DNA of 64,000 nt from Odontesthes bonariensis. Lineage: Eukaryota > Chordata > Actinopteri > Atheriniformes > Atherinopsidae. The DNA lies in the NCBI RefSeq assembly GCF_027942865.1, contig NC_134508.1:32237466-32301465 (forward strand). The letters run 5' to 3'. The translations under genes and the position numbers were made by a program. This document shows positions 11,840 through 23,759 of this stretch, in pieces. The notes beneath the pieces were generated by a model. The model did no database searches, was not told the DNA's origin, and was given only the letters and a program-made list of their open reading frames with translations. How positions within the stretch are numbered: the first letter of the stretch is position 1; each line of letters begins with the position of its first letter.

Positions 11840-12150
11840 TTTATCAGGGTGCTGGACAGTGGTGAGATGGATAGCACTATCGGCTCACAGCAAGAAGGTT
11901 AAAATCCTGGCTGGGGCCTTTCTGTGTAAAGGTTGCATGTGATGTTCTACTTGTGCATGCATGGGTTCCCTCCAGGTAATTTGGCCGGCTCCCACCATCC
12001 AAAAACATGTGTGTTAGATTAACTGGTGATACTAAATTGACCCTCAGACCCTTTCTGTGACCCTGAGATGGACTGACCACCCGTCCAGGGTGTACCCTCA
12101 CAGCATCTCTCGCCCAGTAGCAGTTGGGATGGCTCCAGCCCTGCTTCAGC
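11840..12150 (+). mobile_element. Old, near-complete SINE of the 'cctctcgcccag' family
   Basis: It starts with a degraded tRNA-like head (gatagcactatcggctcaca with an A-box-like layout, then 'aaggttaaaatcctggctgg' in the B-box place). It continues through 'ccaaaaacatgtgtgttaga', 'taaattgaccctcag' and 'ccagggtgtaccctcac' to 'ctctcgcccagtagcagt' and 'ggctccagccctgc'. Many differences from the usual family sequence suggest an old copy. It lies just 3' of the small membrane-protein gene. Confidence 0.65.
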
Positions 12151-12207
12151 ATTCAATATTTTGTTTTTGGGATTTCAGTGCAATGAGACAGTTAGTAACA
12201 CACAAGT

Positions 12208-12213
12208 TTTATT
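12208..12213 (-). terminator. Poly(A) signal of the small membrane-protein gene
   Basis: AATAAA on the minus strand, about 170 bases after the stop codon of the 114-residue frame. Confidence 0.5.
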
Positions 12214-12383
12214 CTAATTCATTCATGATCAGAAATAAAGTTGTGAAATTATTGTTACATGAGTTCAGACGTAGCCAGGCTGTGATCCCCTACTAAGCAT
12301 TTGTGTCACCAAACTGGACTAAAACATTGTAGAAAACACAAAAATGTGACAATACAGTCAACCGATCAACCTCCTTTGACATC

Positions 12384-12728
12384 TTACAATTCAGCCAGCT
12401 CCTCGTGCCTCTCCTGCGTGAATAGCGAGTCGAAAAGAAACACGACTAGGTCTGACACAAACTCTGCCATCATCTTCAGGTTTGACACATACCAGATTTT
12501 ATAGCAACATTCAGCCAGCAACATCACTAAAAAGAGGACCAAAAACCCAAGGAAGATGCGGTCCATGTAATAGTTTGCCTTTTCTTTGAAGGTCCACTGC
12601 TGCCATGGTAGTGAACGACGAGTTTCTGCATGTTTGCTGAGGTGCAGCAAAGCTTGGTGTTCATCATCCATGTCTTCCTCTGGAGCCTCTGGGTCTTGAC
12701 TGCTCTCTGCTTCATCTGTGTCAGCCAT
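12384..12728 (-). CDS. Unrecognised 114-residue single-pass membrane protein
   Basis: A single coding exon encodes 114 residues; I do not recognise the family. Residues 1-30 are strongly acidic (MADTDEAESSQDPEAPEEDM). A linker with SLPWQQWTFKEKANYYMDR follows, then one hydrophobic segment of about 20-24 residues (IFLGFLVLFLVMLLAECCYK, about 58-77) with two adjacent cysteines. The C-terminal part alternates hydrophobic and charged residues (MAEFVSDLVVFLFDSLF) and ends ERHEELAEL. There is no signal peptide, so a type II or tail-facing single-pass topology is likely but not proven. An acceptor (ttacaacag, ending at 12743) and an upstream donor (CAAG|gtaagg, exon from 12888) give a 145-base intron in the 5' leader, and a poly(A) signal lies 170 bases downstream. 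These gene signals argue that the frame is real. Confidence 0.7.
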   Translation of the reverse strand: MADTDEAESSQDPEAPEEDMDDEHQALLHLSKHAETRRSLPWQQWTFKEKANYYMDRIFLGFLVLFLVMLLAECCYKIWYVSNLKMMAEFVSDLVVFLFDSLFTQERHEELAEL

Positions 12729-12887
12729 TTCACCGTGAGTTACTGTTGTAAATTTAGGTTTCCTTCTGTAGCCTGAGGGGCAGTAATAAAAACAAAATAG
12801 TAGTATTGCTTTGAGTGCTAAGGTCGAGCTAGCTTTTGTTAAACACCTCGAAAAACTTTGTGTTGTACTAAACAGAAGAGCCTTACC

Positions 12888-12960
12888 TTGTAAAGGATTT
12901 GTCTTATAGATGGGATCAAGACAAGAAACACAAAACTAAGACCCTTGTCTTTCTCTCTTC
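12888..12960 (-). other. Likely 5' untranslated exon of the small membrane-protein gene
   Basis: Minus-strand donor ACAAG|gtaagg lies at 12887/12888 and pairs with the acceptor just before the coding exon (intron 12743-12887). The 5' limit is not defined; the end given is a guess. Confidence 0.35.
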
Positions 12961-14040
12961 AGACGTACACCATGCTTCTCCTTCAGCATTTGTTAGGCCA
13001 CAGGACACAGACACTGAGTGTGAAGGCAGTAAATGCCAAGTTGGTTATGCCGCACCTAACTCACTAATAAGCGCTGAGGATTAAACCTCACTCAGCAGAT
13101 TCAAATCCCTCTGTGAGGATGAAGGTGACAGATGGTAATATACGTATTAATGTGTGGTGATTGAGAGACAGACACAGAGAGGTAGAGGGGGAAGGTTTTG
13201 TATCTTCACAAGTCAGAGAAAAGTAAATATCTACATATAGTCAACCTCACTAGTTTACAGTAGAAATTAAAAGTAGACAAAACTTGGTGTTTTATGATAA
13301 ATAATTTAAGATAATTAATTCAAAAGTACACAATTCAAACCTGATTTGACGTTTTTAATTCATTGAATAAACTTCTGTAGCTGAAATGAAGCAAAAGTCA
13401 AATTGATGACAAAGCAGAACTGATGCAGAAGCTTTAGCTTTAGACTTGGAATAAATCACTTCGGCATAATGCTCTCAGGTTAATTTACTCAAATGCTCCA
13501 GAGCCTTTCACCTCTCTGCCACAGCCTTTTACATATTGCTTTAACAAGCTGAATCGGCTGAAAAGATCCCTGCATCCTACGATAAAGACATGTCGTATCT
13601 AATTGCTTCGCTCTTGCCAGAGTTTTGCTTCATTTAAGGAAGTGACTTTAATGCAGTAGTGCTGTTAATTTGCGGTCAAAGCAAGGCCTTTTCATTTCTC
13701 TGTGTATTGAGTGGTTTCTGTCCAACACAGAGCACACAGTGAACTCTCTATTGATCTTATAGTATAATAAATCTTTTCACTTGGACCCCTCTGCTTTTAT
13801 TTATGTGACTCCTCAAACATTGGGAGTGATGATTCTTTTCATTTAATTTTCAGTCAGTCCATCGCTTTGGTTCAGATTGAAATATCTCCACAACCGGCTG
13901 ATGGATTGCCATTGTATTTGACACGGACGCTGCCAAAAGCATTTATCATGATGACATTGGTGATGAAGATTTTTCCTCTGGCACCAACAGCAAGTCCACA
14001 TTTCATCTCACCCAATGTGCTGGTTTATACGATAGTTTCC

Positions 14041-14081
14041 CCCCCCCCCACACACACACACGCACACACACACACACACAA
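14041..14081. repeat. Poly(C) followed by (CA)n microsatellite
   Basis: About ten C followed by roughly 15 CA units with one G interruption. Confidence 0.95.
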
Positions 14082-14199
14082 ATTTAACTTTACACGTCAA
14101 GTCACATTGTTTCTCTCTACAAGGTTAGATCAAACACCACAGCTGTCTCAGATTGCTGTGTCTTACACCTGCAGTCGATGATCATATTATATTTTGAAA

Positions 14200-14500
14200 T
14201 CAGACAGCCGAGCGTGGAGCAGCCAGGATCAGAATTAACACTTCCAAGTCTGAGGCCATCATCCTCAGTCAAACAGGGGTGGATTGTGCACTTGCGAGTG
14301 AGTCACTGCCTCAAGTATCTTTAGGTCTTGCTCATGAGTGGAAGTAGGATAGAGCAGGAGATTGACAGGTGGATATAGGCAGCAACTGTAGTGATGGTAA
14401 CACCACATAGTTCTATTGTGGTGAAGATAGAGCTGAGCCAAAAGGCGAATCTGTCCATTTACCAGATAATCTATGTTTTCCGACCCTCACCTGTGATAAG
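14200..14500 (+). mobile_element. RTE/Rex3-like LINE reverse-transcriptase fragment
   Basis: Broken frames read like the C-terminal part of a fish RTE-type (Rex3-like) polyprotein: 'LPSLRPSSS' for TSKSEAMVLS, 'VSHCLKYL-VLLMSGSRIEQ' for the FKYLGVLFMSEGRMERE block, 'IDRWI-AATVVM' for IDRRIGAATAVM, and 'KIELSQKANLSIYQIIYVF' for KRELSRKAKLSIYRSIYVP. At least one stop and several replacements are present, so this is a dead fragment. Family assignment is from memory of the motif order. Confidence 0.65.
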
Positions 14501-14739
14501 TGATGTAGTAATGTCTGGAGAAGTGGTTATACTATACAATTTTAGGCCGATTTGTTTTAGTGGTCTTTCCAGCGAGGAACAATGCCCTCTGTTATAAACA
14601 GTGACACATTGTGAATACTTTGCCACATTTAGTTAAAACAAAAATGGGTCAGTAAGTATTATTAGCGTATTTTCACATGTCCTATGTTGATTGACATCAG
14701 TACATCAGTATAAAATTTGTGCCCTAAATCTCATGCTCA

Positions 14740-14898
14740 ACACATCTGATTCAGCTCAATGCATCATTAGCAGGCTTGTGCAGAACTTAACAATCTTTTG
14801 AAGAAATCAATTTCATCTGAATGAGGTGTGTTGAAGCAGGGAAACATCTAAAACCTGCAGGACAGCGGCCCTCGAGGACCGACTTTGGACATCCCTGA
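14740..14898. mobile_element. End of a short non-autonomous hAT-like element
   Basis: 'aggtgtgttgaagcagggaa', 'cctgcaggacagcggccctc' and the terminus 'gaccgactttggacatccctg' form the common fish MITE end that starts CAGGGATGTCC when read on the minus strand. The CAGGG terminus is typical of hAT elements. The other end was not located. Confidence 0.5.
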
Positions 14899-15614
14899 AC
14901 TAAAGCAACTAGTACCAGCCAGTTAGAGGCAGAGACAGGTTGGTCATGTCTTTGTCTACTTAGGAAAAAGACTAACAGCTCACTTATGAAGGTAATGCAG
15001 TCCCCACTGCACCCACTGTGGTGTGATGAAGTTGATCCAACCTTGCAACATGAAGCAATTTGCTTCCTCAATAAAACTCTGAGTTTTTCTCTTATGACTT
15101 TACACAATTTCAATGTTCAAGATTTAATTTTTTTTTTAAAGTTAATTCAGGTTTTTCTTTTAAACGTGACACTTTAATTTTAGATTCAGAGTATTTTTTT
15201 TGTCTTAGCTAAATAAAATACCTGCTTAGCAAGTATTCACGAGCAAGTTAACCTTTATCTCCAACAATTCACAGACAGGAAGATTTATATTTTAAAAAAA
15301 AAACTGTTCAAGTTCATTCTGGTGAGTTTTTTGATCATCATGTGTTACAATTGTTAAGCAAAATGCTTTTTTTGCTTCAGTCTCTTAACTGACTGTAAAG
15401 AAAGTAGAGTAGACTGATGGGAACTTTTTCCACTCAAGTGAAGGCTGTGGTTGAAAGAAATGGGACTGAGTCAGAAATTAACATTTCCCCTGACTCACTG
15501 AAGTGCTCTGATGTCTCTTGTAATGAGTTCATCTTCCATGGTTCATGTAATACCACAACTGTTGTTGATGCACTCCCACTGGCAGCGACTATGACATGAA
15601 CACTGCAGTCCCTG

Positions 15615-17533
15615 TTACAGGTTTACATCCTCTTTCTCGGTCATACCTGGAGTGCTGGTGGGACATGGGGTGGGCTCTGTGGGTTTACATAACATGCATC
15701 GACGAGTGATTTGGATCAGTGTGAGACGGAATCGTTTTATCCTGAATGCGTAAACCATCGGGTTCAGGGCTGAGTTCACATGGGACATGAAAATCCCTAC
15801 ATACATGGCAAACTTGGGTATGTGGCACTCTGGACAAAAGTAGGTGATGCAGTTCATGATGTGTATTGGCAGCCAGCACAGAAGAAAAAGGAAGACCACC
15901 AAAGCCAGTGACTTAGCCAGCTTTAGCTCCTTCCGGTAATACCGGTCTCCATCACAAGTGGCCTCAGCACGGCGGTTAAGCTGCTGCCGGATCACTCGGA
16001 AGATCTCCACATACAGAGTGATCATTATGGTCAGTGGTACCACTACCCAGCCGAAAAAATTAAAGTACACCATATAGTCCATCCTAATAACTTTTGTGAA
16101 CTCGCAGACGATCTCATCGGAGCTGTTGAAGTTTCTGATCGTATCATGGTTATTCCAGCCAATCATAGGAACCAATCCACTGAGGAAGGACAGGATCCAA
16201 CACAGACACACCACCACATAGGCCCTCCCTGGGGTCACTATGATGCTGTACCTGAAGAGTGTAATTGGAAAAGAAATGTCAGTTTTTCCAATCACCTAAT
16301 GCACCAACCTGCCACTTTAATGGTTTTTCTTTGAACAAATGCCAGTCTCTATTTCTCAGAAGCATTATTCTCAAGTGCCAACTTTTGATATCAGGATCCA
16401 ACTGGTAAACAAACACCACTATGGGGTCCTGCCAGCTCCATTTACAAGCTGCACCTTTGTCAGTAATTTAGTCGGACAGGCACATTCTAATTTCCTTAAA
16501 AGGTTTTGATATCCAGTCCATTGATTTACACGAAACCAGGCAATGATATATGGTGCTACTGTTTGTAGGATAGCCATGTTGTCTTCACTATCTCTGTGGT
16601 TAAACACATTCATTGAGCTCTTGAATGATCTGGATTATAATTTGCTTTAATTGGACTGTATCTTTCAAGTGCCTTGAGAGGACATTTGTTCTGATTTGGC
16701 AATATAAATAAAACTGAAATGCTAAGTGCTAAAAAGACATTATTGGTGCTAACCACCATCATTTTTGGTTCTTTGTAGTTTCTTCATAAAATTCAAGGGT
16801 TTTGCTCTTTGACAACAAAGTTAAGTTCAGAGACTACAGACAATACATACAGTAGTATCATTTGAATAAACAGTTTTGTTGAAAGCATAATTTTGAGAGT
16901 AGAAATAGTTCCTATTTAGAAAGTTGCAATGGAATAGGAATGGCAATCACATCACATTCTATTGCTCTTTGTTACTCAATTTTTAATCATTCAATCACAG
17001 TCATGTAATTTATGAACACAATTGACATTTTTTGGGATACTTTGACTATAATACTTATCATTCATAACAACCTTGGCCGAACAAATCTCTATTCTATCTT
17101 AATCAGTTATTTTTCAAATTCAGAGACAACCAAACCTTTCAACTGAAAATGTAGCCACCTCTGTTACAGCAGTTCCTTACTTGGTGGGTATCTTGACTCG
17201 TAGATATCTGTCGATGGCTATAGCCAACAGAGAAAGGATGGAACTCTGGGTGATGATCAGCAGCAGGCAGGAGAGAAGAAGGCAGGTGTAGAACTGAGTG
17301 TTAAATCCCAAACTGATAACGATAGCCAGAGGGATGACCAAAATTCCCACCGCGATGTCAGCCACAGCCAGAGACACGATGAAGCAGAAGGTGGTGTTTC
17401 GGAGAGCCCGGTTCACACACACCACCAGCACCACTAATACATTCCCCAGCACAGAGACCAGGGCAATAGCTGTCTCAATGGAGATATACATCATGTCCAC
17501 ATGCTCCCGTGGCTTGATACCTGGAGAAGACAT
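15615..17533 (-). CDS. Adenosine receptor, A3-type (copy 1)
   Basis: Two exons on the minus strand, 17533-17181 and 16251-15615, joined in phase 2 (intron 929 bases), give 329 residues. Class A G-protein-coupled receptor for adenosine, expected to couple to Gi. Seven membrane segments are visible. Hallmarks: GNVLVVLVV in TM1, [10 protein letters not shown] in TM2, DRYLRVKIP at the end of TM3, CEF in loop 2 (the adenine-stacking Phe), [12 protein letters not shown] in TM6 with the ligand Asn, and [14 protein letters not shown] in TM7 with the ligand His. Loop 2 carries NSS, a possible glycosylation site, and the tail RRCMLC could be palmitoylated. The position after the loop-2 Phe is Thr where A1/A2 receptors have Glu and A3 has Val; RMDYMVYF is A3-like, while the TM1-TM2 region is closest to A1. 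I call it A3-type with A1 as the alternative. The intron after [10 protein letters not shown] is the family's usual one. Confidence 0.9.
16665..16720 (+). repeat. L2-type LINE 3' tail in receptor intron
   Basis: 'aagtgccttgagaggac...tttggcaatataaataaaactgaaat' is the classic 3' end of fish L2-type elements, here a tiny 5'-truncated copy inside the intron of receptor copy 1. Confidence 0.6.
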
Positions 17534-17539
17534 TTTTTT

Positions 17540-20500
17540 GCTCCTCAGAACTCTAACTTACCTTCACCAAGATTAAAAAATAAAAATCAAATAGGTTGTT
17601 AATCTTCTTTCTTCCACTTTGGTTTTGTCTTCAGCAAAAACATCTTCCTGTAAACAAAATATCTTGATGGGAAAAGTATAATTGGCACATTTGCTCATTG
17701 AGTGCTCATCAAGAAACACTCAATGATTAATCCTCAGCTTGCACTTCAAGCTCTGCACATCCCTGGATATCAGCGCATCACTATTCCGCTTCACTCTCTC
17801 ATCCCCTCTTATTCTCTTTGCAGTCTGTATTCAGGAGTCATAAAAGGAAGGGGAGGGACTTTGTTTTCTGCAGCACTCTGCAGCAATAGTTTTGCTTACA
17901 TTAAGTGTGTACGTGTATGCCTGTGTGTAGTTTTTGAAAGGAAATGTGCTTTTATAACTGGAAGGATGGATTTCAGCTTTGTGGGTGCATGATTTGACCT
18001 GGTGATTAACTTATCACGAATATGCCTATCGCATGTGGGATGTTTTTTTTTTAGGCTAGTGGGTACAGAGTAACTGCACAGAGGAAAAAAACGTTACTGC
18101 ATTTTGTTAAACGGTTACAAACCGTCTGTTGCGTCATATTTAATAGGCAGAAAGTCCACCATGGGAGGTTCAAGGGGTTATTCCTACCCCAACCACTAAA
18201 GTTTTAAATGAACTGTACTTGATTCAGTGGCTGTTTAATTGTGCTTTCAACTCTTTGGTTAAGGTTAGGCTTTAAGGACTAATTGGTTAAGTTTAGGAAA
18301 ACATTAGCTTGCTTACTGCATCAAAATATCTTTTCTTTAGATTACTGGTTGCAAAGTGCCATTCCGAATGCAAACACATAAACATGTTGGATACATGACC
18401 CACAGACACTATGGAAATGCAACACTTTCAAAGTTGTACTGGCTGGGTGGCACGAAAATGTCCAGAATTTGTGTCCATCAGCATGAATACAAAAGTGTAC
18501 GTTTCATGGCTATTTCATGTTGTGTTCAACTGTTCAACTCCTGAACTGATAAACTGGTAATTATAAGAGCTTCAATAAGGGCAACTGTACTTCTTCTTGC
18601 AAGTCTTCTTGGTTATTTCCCTTATTCAAGCTCTCATGATAACCATGACCTGACTGGCTGAGAATCTTCATCAACATAACATCGTATACAGTAAGACTGA
18701 CATCTTCCTGTGTCTGAGGAACCCTGATGGCACACATATTGTTACACTAACTGCACTGCATCAGTAGGCGGAAGTACTTAGTTCAAACAGACATGGAGTG
18801 GTTGAAGTTCAATTTATTCATTGGCCAGGCACTTCAGGGCAGTTTCAGGTCTGACAATGTGCATAACATATGTCAGTGTACTTCAAAACGAGTCAGAAGC
18901 ACATCATTTTAAGGTTCACAAAGTTCTTGAGTGTTGCTTTTAGTATTTCTAATCTTTTGTAATGATTTGATGAAAATGAATGGTGTTTTTAAAAGTAAAT
19001 ATTTTCATGTTACAAACATTTGATTTCTTTGATGTATTTCCCCTATTTCATCTTTTAGTCTTCATTACTATAACTAATTTCTAGAACTTGGATTGCAGTA
19101 AGAAAGTAGATGCAAATTCAATGAGACGTAAAACTTTTAATCAAATGATCCATACAAGAATGATACTTTGGCAGCAAGTATCACAGAGCAAGCAATCACT
19201 GAGATTGTCTTTAGCTGTTTAAGGAAGTAGACTGGATGCCTGCCTCTGAACATATTCAGCTGGATCACTTAACTTTCAAAAAAGCGATGACTCTGGGTCT
19301 TGTTTTGGGACATTGCCTATGATCTCAGGCATTGGTTAATGCATTAAAGCATTCATGAGCAGACAGTGAATCAGTTTTTATTAGCCCTCTGATGTCGCTG
19401 TAGGAGGCTACATGAATTATCACTTCTGAAGATGCAGTAACTGTGAAGCTCAAGGGAGAAAAAATAATAATACAGTACTGCAGTATGCATCATACACTGT
19501 GGTTCAGAACTCCAGTTTGTTGCATTTAGTTTGTTTATTCATTAGCTTTGTTGTAGTTCCCTTTCTCAACCAGTCTATTAATGTACAATTCTTCCACTGA
19601 GGCAGTGTGGTTTCCCATTAACAGTGATGAACTTGTAGAAAATGTTTTCTTTAGTACCATAAATCATTTATTCTAATTTGTTTCTACGGTATCCAACACC
19701 AGAAAATTGTTTCAAATTATGTACAATTTACCATATTTATCATATACTATATAGCTATTCTGTGATTTATAAAGTCACTATAAGATATTTTTTAATCAAA
19801 AAGTTTAGTTTGTTAAATAGTTATTGTGTAATGTAAATACAATTACCAGCTTACATAAACTGATAATGCAGCAAAGAAGAAAAAGCCATTATACTTGTGA
19901 AACATTTCTGAAACATCCACAATAACGGAATATCTTAAAGTTCCTTGTAAAAATATCCGATCCCAACCTGTCACAGACTCTACAAATAAAACAATATGAC
20001 AAAAGTAATAGTTATTGAAATCACTGATCCAGACGGACGTGTTCTGGACATTTTTTGAAAATTTGAAAACCATACACAAACACCTGAGTTAAAGACACTG
20101 TCGATAACAATTTATTCTATGGTTATTTCTTCTCCTTTTGGTTGCACCACACAACATAATTATCTATAAACAGATTTACTGAATTTCATTATGGTCTTGC
20201 AGGGATCCGCTTGCACATGGGCAAAAGGGATTACATAACAGTGAAGCCTGTATTACCGGTTCCAATTAACAAAATTATTCTCAACATCCTCACTTCACAT
20301 GCCATTTTAATGTTGAATTAATTTCACCCTGACATAATGATATGCTGCTCTGCTGTCCCCGTTTTTGTCTACATTAATCTGTGAACCCCAGCAGTTTTCC
20401 AAAAGGACATGAGTGCTAAAATGAATAAGCTGAATGGAAAGCAATCAAAAATAGACAGGGGGTGGAACTGAATATTAAATGTACAGACCAACCCACAGCA

Positions 20501-20840
20501 GTGAAGAGTGCTGTTGAAGTGAATCCCTCTTGGCACCTGCCAGAGGATGTTTTTAGTTGTTTGTTTAATCTCTCTCAGTTATGTTCATTCATTTACTTTG
20601 TCAAAAAAGAAAGAAAGCAACTTTACATGTCTCACATGGTCTCTTAACATTGTTTAGCTTAATTTCTCCTAAACAAGCAACAGTTTTGTTTTAAGGGTAT
20701 TCTGCAGCCCACTTCAGTTCTGTCAAAACCTCTACTTGATATTTGTCACAACAACATGGCCACGTTAAGTCAAGACATTGAAGATCAACCAATAATGTAT
20801 CTGGAAGTAGAAGTTTGTCTTTGCTGTGTGCTTAAGTGCT
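17540..20840. other. AT-rich intergenic stretch upstream of receptor copy 1
   Basis: No coding exon or RNA gene seen. A small 8-bp inverted repeat (ATTGAGTG/CACTCAAT) lies at about 17697-17724. The promoter of receptor copy 1 must lie here but cannot be placed. Confidence 0.4.
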
Positions 20841-20849
20841 AATTTTCTC

Positions 20850-23712
20850 GCCTAGACGCTGGTGGCTCAAGGAGACATGGCAAAGAGGATCTTGTAGCTG
20901 CTGGTTCTTCATGTCTGCTTGGTGTGTAAGCGGGAGACCTCGGTGCGAATTGTCAGGAAACGCTATATTACCTCTGAAGTGGCTGCAAATTTTATTTAAA
21001 TCTTGGGTAAGCGTCCTCCAACTACTATACCTGCATCCCGTGATTTTATTTTTGAATTTTTTTATCAAGAAACTCAAATGAACACTTGATCTCGTAGCCC
21101 CACGAACCACAAAGATTGTACTGCCTAAGCGCACAGCCCCGTGGAGAAATGAGGAGATTGAAAAATTGAAAAGGAATTGCAGGGTAGCTGAACAGAAATG
21201 GAGGGGGAAAAAATTAACAATTAATCATCAAATATACTGTGAGCAACTAAAAATATACAATAATGCTCTCAGGATCGCAAGAACTTCTTTTACAAACACA
21301 ATCACAGATCATAAAAATAACCCAAAAATCCTTTTTAATCCTATTGATCTTTTAATCAACCCTGATTTTAACAGATGTCAAAACCTTCAGACTCCCTCTG
21401 TGAAGACTTTGCAGACCACTTTGGGGGTAAAATTGATTTTATAAGATCCTCTATTTTATCTTCTCAAAATACTGTTTTTAATACATTAGAAGGCTTGTTT
21501 TTACCTGAGGAAACACTGGACAGTTTTGCCCTGATTGATGCGGAGATGCTTGGTAGAGTTTTCTCCCAAGTAAAACCAACAACCTGCCTTTTAGACCCAA
21601 TTCCCACATCACTTTTTAAAACTTTTTATGGATTCTTTGAAGATGAGCTCTTGAATATCGTGAATTGTTCCCTTTAGACGGGCAATTTCCCTGCTGCCCT
21701 TAAAACGGCAGCAGTGAGACCCCTTCTAAAGAAGAACAATTTGGATCCTAATGTTCTTAATAACTACAGACCAGTGTCCAACTTACCATTTTTAAGTAAA
21801 ATTTTAGAAAAACCTGTTTTTATTCAGTTGAATGATTTTTTTAAATCACCGCTCTATTTTTGAGAAATTTCAATCTGGATTTAGGACGAACCACAGTACA
21901 GAGACTGCGCTACTGAAAATTGTTTATGATCTTAGGTGTAACTTGGACTCACACAAGCTTACAGTCCTTGTGCTACTGGATCTAAGCGCTGCTTTTGATA
22001 CAGTAGATCACCCAATTCTTTTAAATAGACTAAGACACCTGGCCGGCCTCTCTGGTACTGCACTCCAATGGTTTAGTTCCTATCTCACAGATAGAAAATG
22101 CCTCGGTAGTTTGGACACATGCTTCTCAAGGATCCATGAAATTAAATGCGGTGTGCCCCAAGGCTCAATTTTAGGCCCCGTACTTTTTAATTTGTACATG
22201 CTCCCACTCGGAAATGTCATCAGGAGGCACGGTATCAATTTCCACAGCTATGCGGATGACACACAGCTGTACATATCTATGTCTCCTGATGACACAGGGC
22301 CAATTGATGCCCCTTTTAAATGTATTTTAGACATCAATTCCTGGATCGCAGAAAACTTCTTACAGCTCAACCAGGACAAGACTGAGGTTTTAATTATCGA
22401 TCCTAGGTCTCAGAGAGAGAAACTTTTATCAAAACTGCAAACACTGTTTAGAATCTGGGCATTATCTTTGACTCTGAGCTCAACTTTATTCCACATATTA
22501 AGCAGGTAACAAAAACAGGATTTTATCACTTAAAGAACATAGCCAGAGTCTGCCCCTTTCTCTCCCGTGCTAACACAGAGACACTAATGCATGCTTTTAT
22601 TTCCAGTCGTATTGACTACTGTAACGCCCTGCTTTCTGGTCTTCCAAAAAGAAACATCTTAGGTTTACAACTTTTACAGAACTCAGCAGCACGTGTGCTG
22701 ACAAAGACCAGAAAGCGGGCAGATATTACACCGGTTTTAAAATCGCTGCATTGGCTCCCCGTGTGTTTTAGGATTGATTTTAAGGTCCTTTTAATGGTTT
22801 TTAAATGTCTTAGGGGTCTTGGACCTTCTTATCTATCAGAATTGCTTTTACCATATGAACCCTCGCGCGCCCTGAGATCCTTCGGCACTGGCCTTTTAAT
22901 AATACCCAAAACTAGAACACGAACTTACGGTGAGGCATCTTTTCAGCACTATGGTCCCCCTCTGTGGAATAGCCTGCTGGAGGACCTGAGGGCCGCAGAG
23001 AGTGTTGATATTTTTTAAAAACAAGCTCAAGACCCACCTATTTAATTTGGCTTATAACTAATGTCTTATTTATACATTCATTTAATTATTTTAGTCAATT
23101 TATATTTTTAGCCCTTTTATTATTTTACTCTTTTTACATTTTAGTTCATTTTAGTTCATTTTAGTTCATTTTAGCTATTTCCTATTATTATTTTATTTAT
23201 GTATTCATTTAATGTTCTTAGCCTTTTTAGTTTTATGTTCTTATCCCATATTTCCAGTGTTTCCTCGGTGGGGGCCGACTGTGCTGGGGGCTGTGATCGA
23301 CTCTGGCTGGGATGTCTCTGACTCGTGGTGAACATTGGCTTGGCCAGGTGGGGGGTCTGCGGCAGTGCTCCACTGCTGTGGGCCCCTCGCTGGCCTATTA
23401 GCTTGGTGTGCGCCCGGGTGGAGGCGTCTTGGTTGTGGGTTGTGAGCAGCACCCAGTGCAGGTGGCCTCCTGTGATGGTGTTTCCTGACCTGGCTTCTCT
23501 GTATTCAGCCACATGTTTCTAAGTTTATTTTATTTTATTTATATATATATTTTTTTATTATTCTTTTTTTGTGTGTGCGCATGTGTCTGTTTGTGTGTAT
23601 GTGCTGGGGTGGGGATGGGGACTGCTTTTAAACATGTATAGCACTTTGTGCTACATTTTAATGTAAGAAAAGTGCTTTGTAAATACATTTTGATTTGATT
23701 TGATTTGATTTG
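20850..23712 (+). mobile_element. L2-clade LINE, 5'-truncated and degenerate
   Basis: Consecutive frames give the L2 polyprotein from the endonuclease-RT linker to the C-terminus. In order: KRYITSEVAANFI and LDLVAPRTTKIVLPKRTAPW (linker, about 20960-21150); LDPIPTSLF and [17 protein letters not shown] (about 21590-21810); FQSGFRTNHSTETALL and LDLSAAFDTVDHPILLNRL; CGVPQGSILGPVLFNLY; and the catalytic YADD box HSYADDTQLYIS (about 22240-22290). The C-terminal block has RIDYCNALLSGLPK, LKSLHWLPV and GPPLWNSL (about 22600-22980). The 3' end has 'agtgctttgtaaata' followed by (TTGAT)n-type repeats to 23712. The frame is broken by a stop near 21676, further stops and shifts near 21400, 21850 and 22430-22510, and one at about 23018, so it cannot move by itself. 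The endonuclease domain is missing. Confidence 0.88.
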
Positions 23713-23759
23713 GTGTGTCAGTCTGTCCAAATGGAGCAGTCTAAGAGACTGACTGCAGG

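Noticed and set aside
15417-15599. 60-codon open frame near the 3' end of receptor copy 1
   Set aside because: Too short, antisense to the likely 3' untranslated region, no recognisable features.
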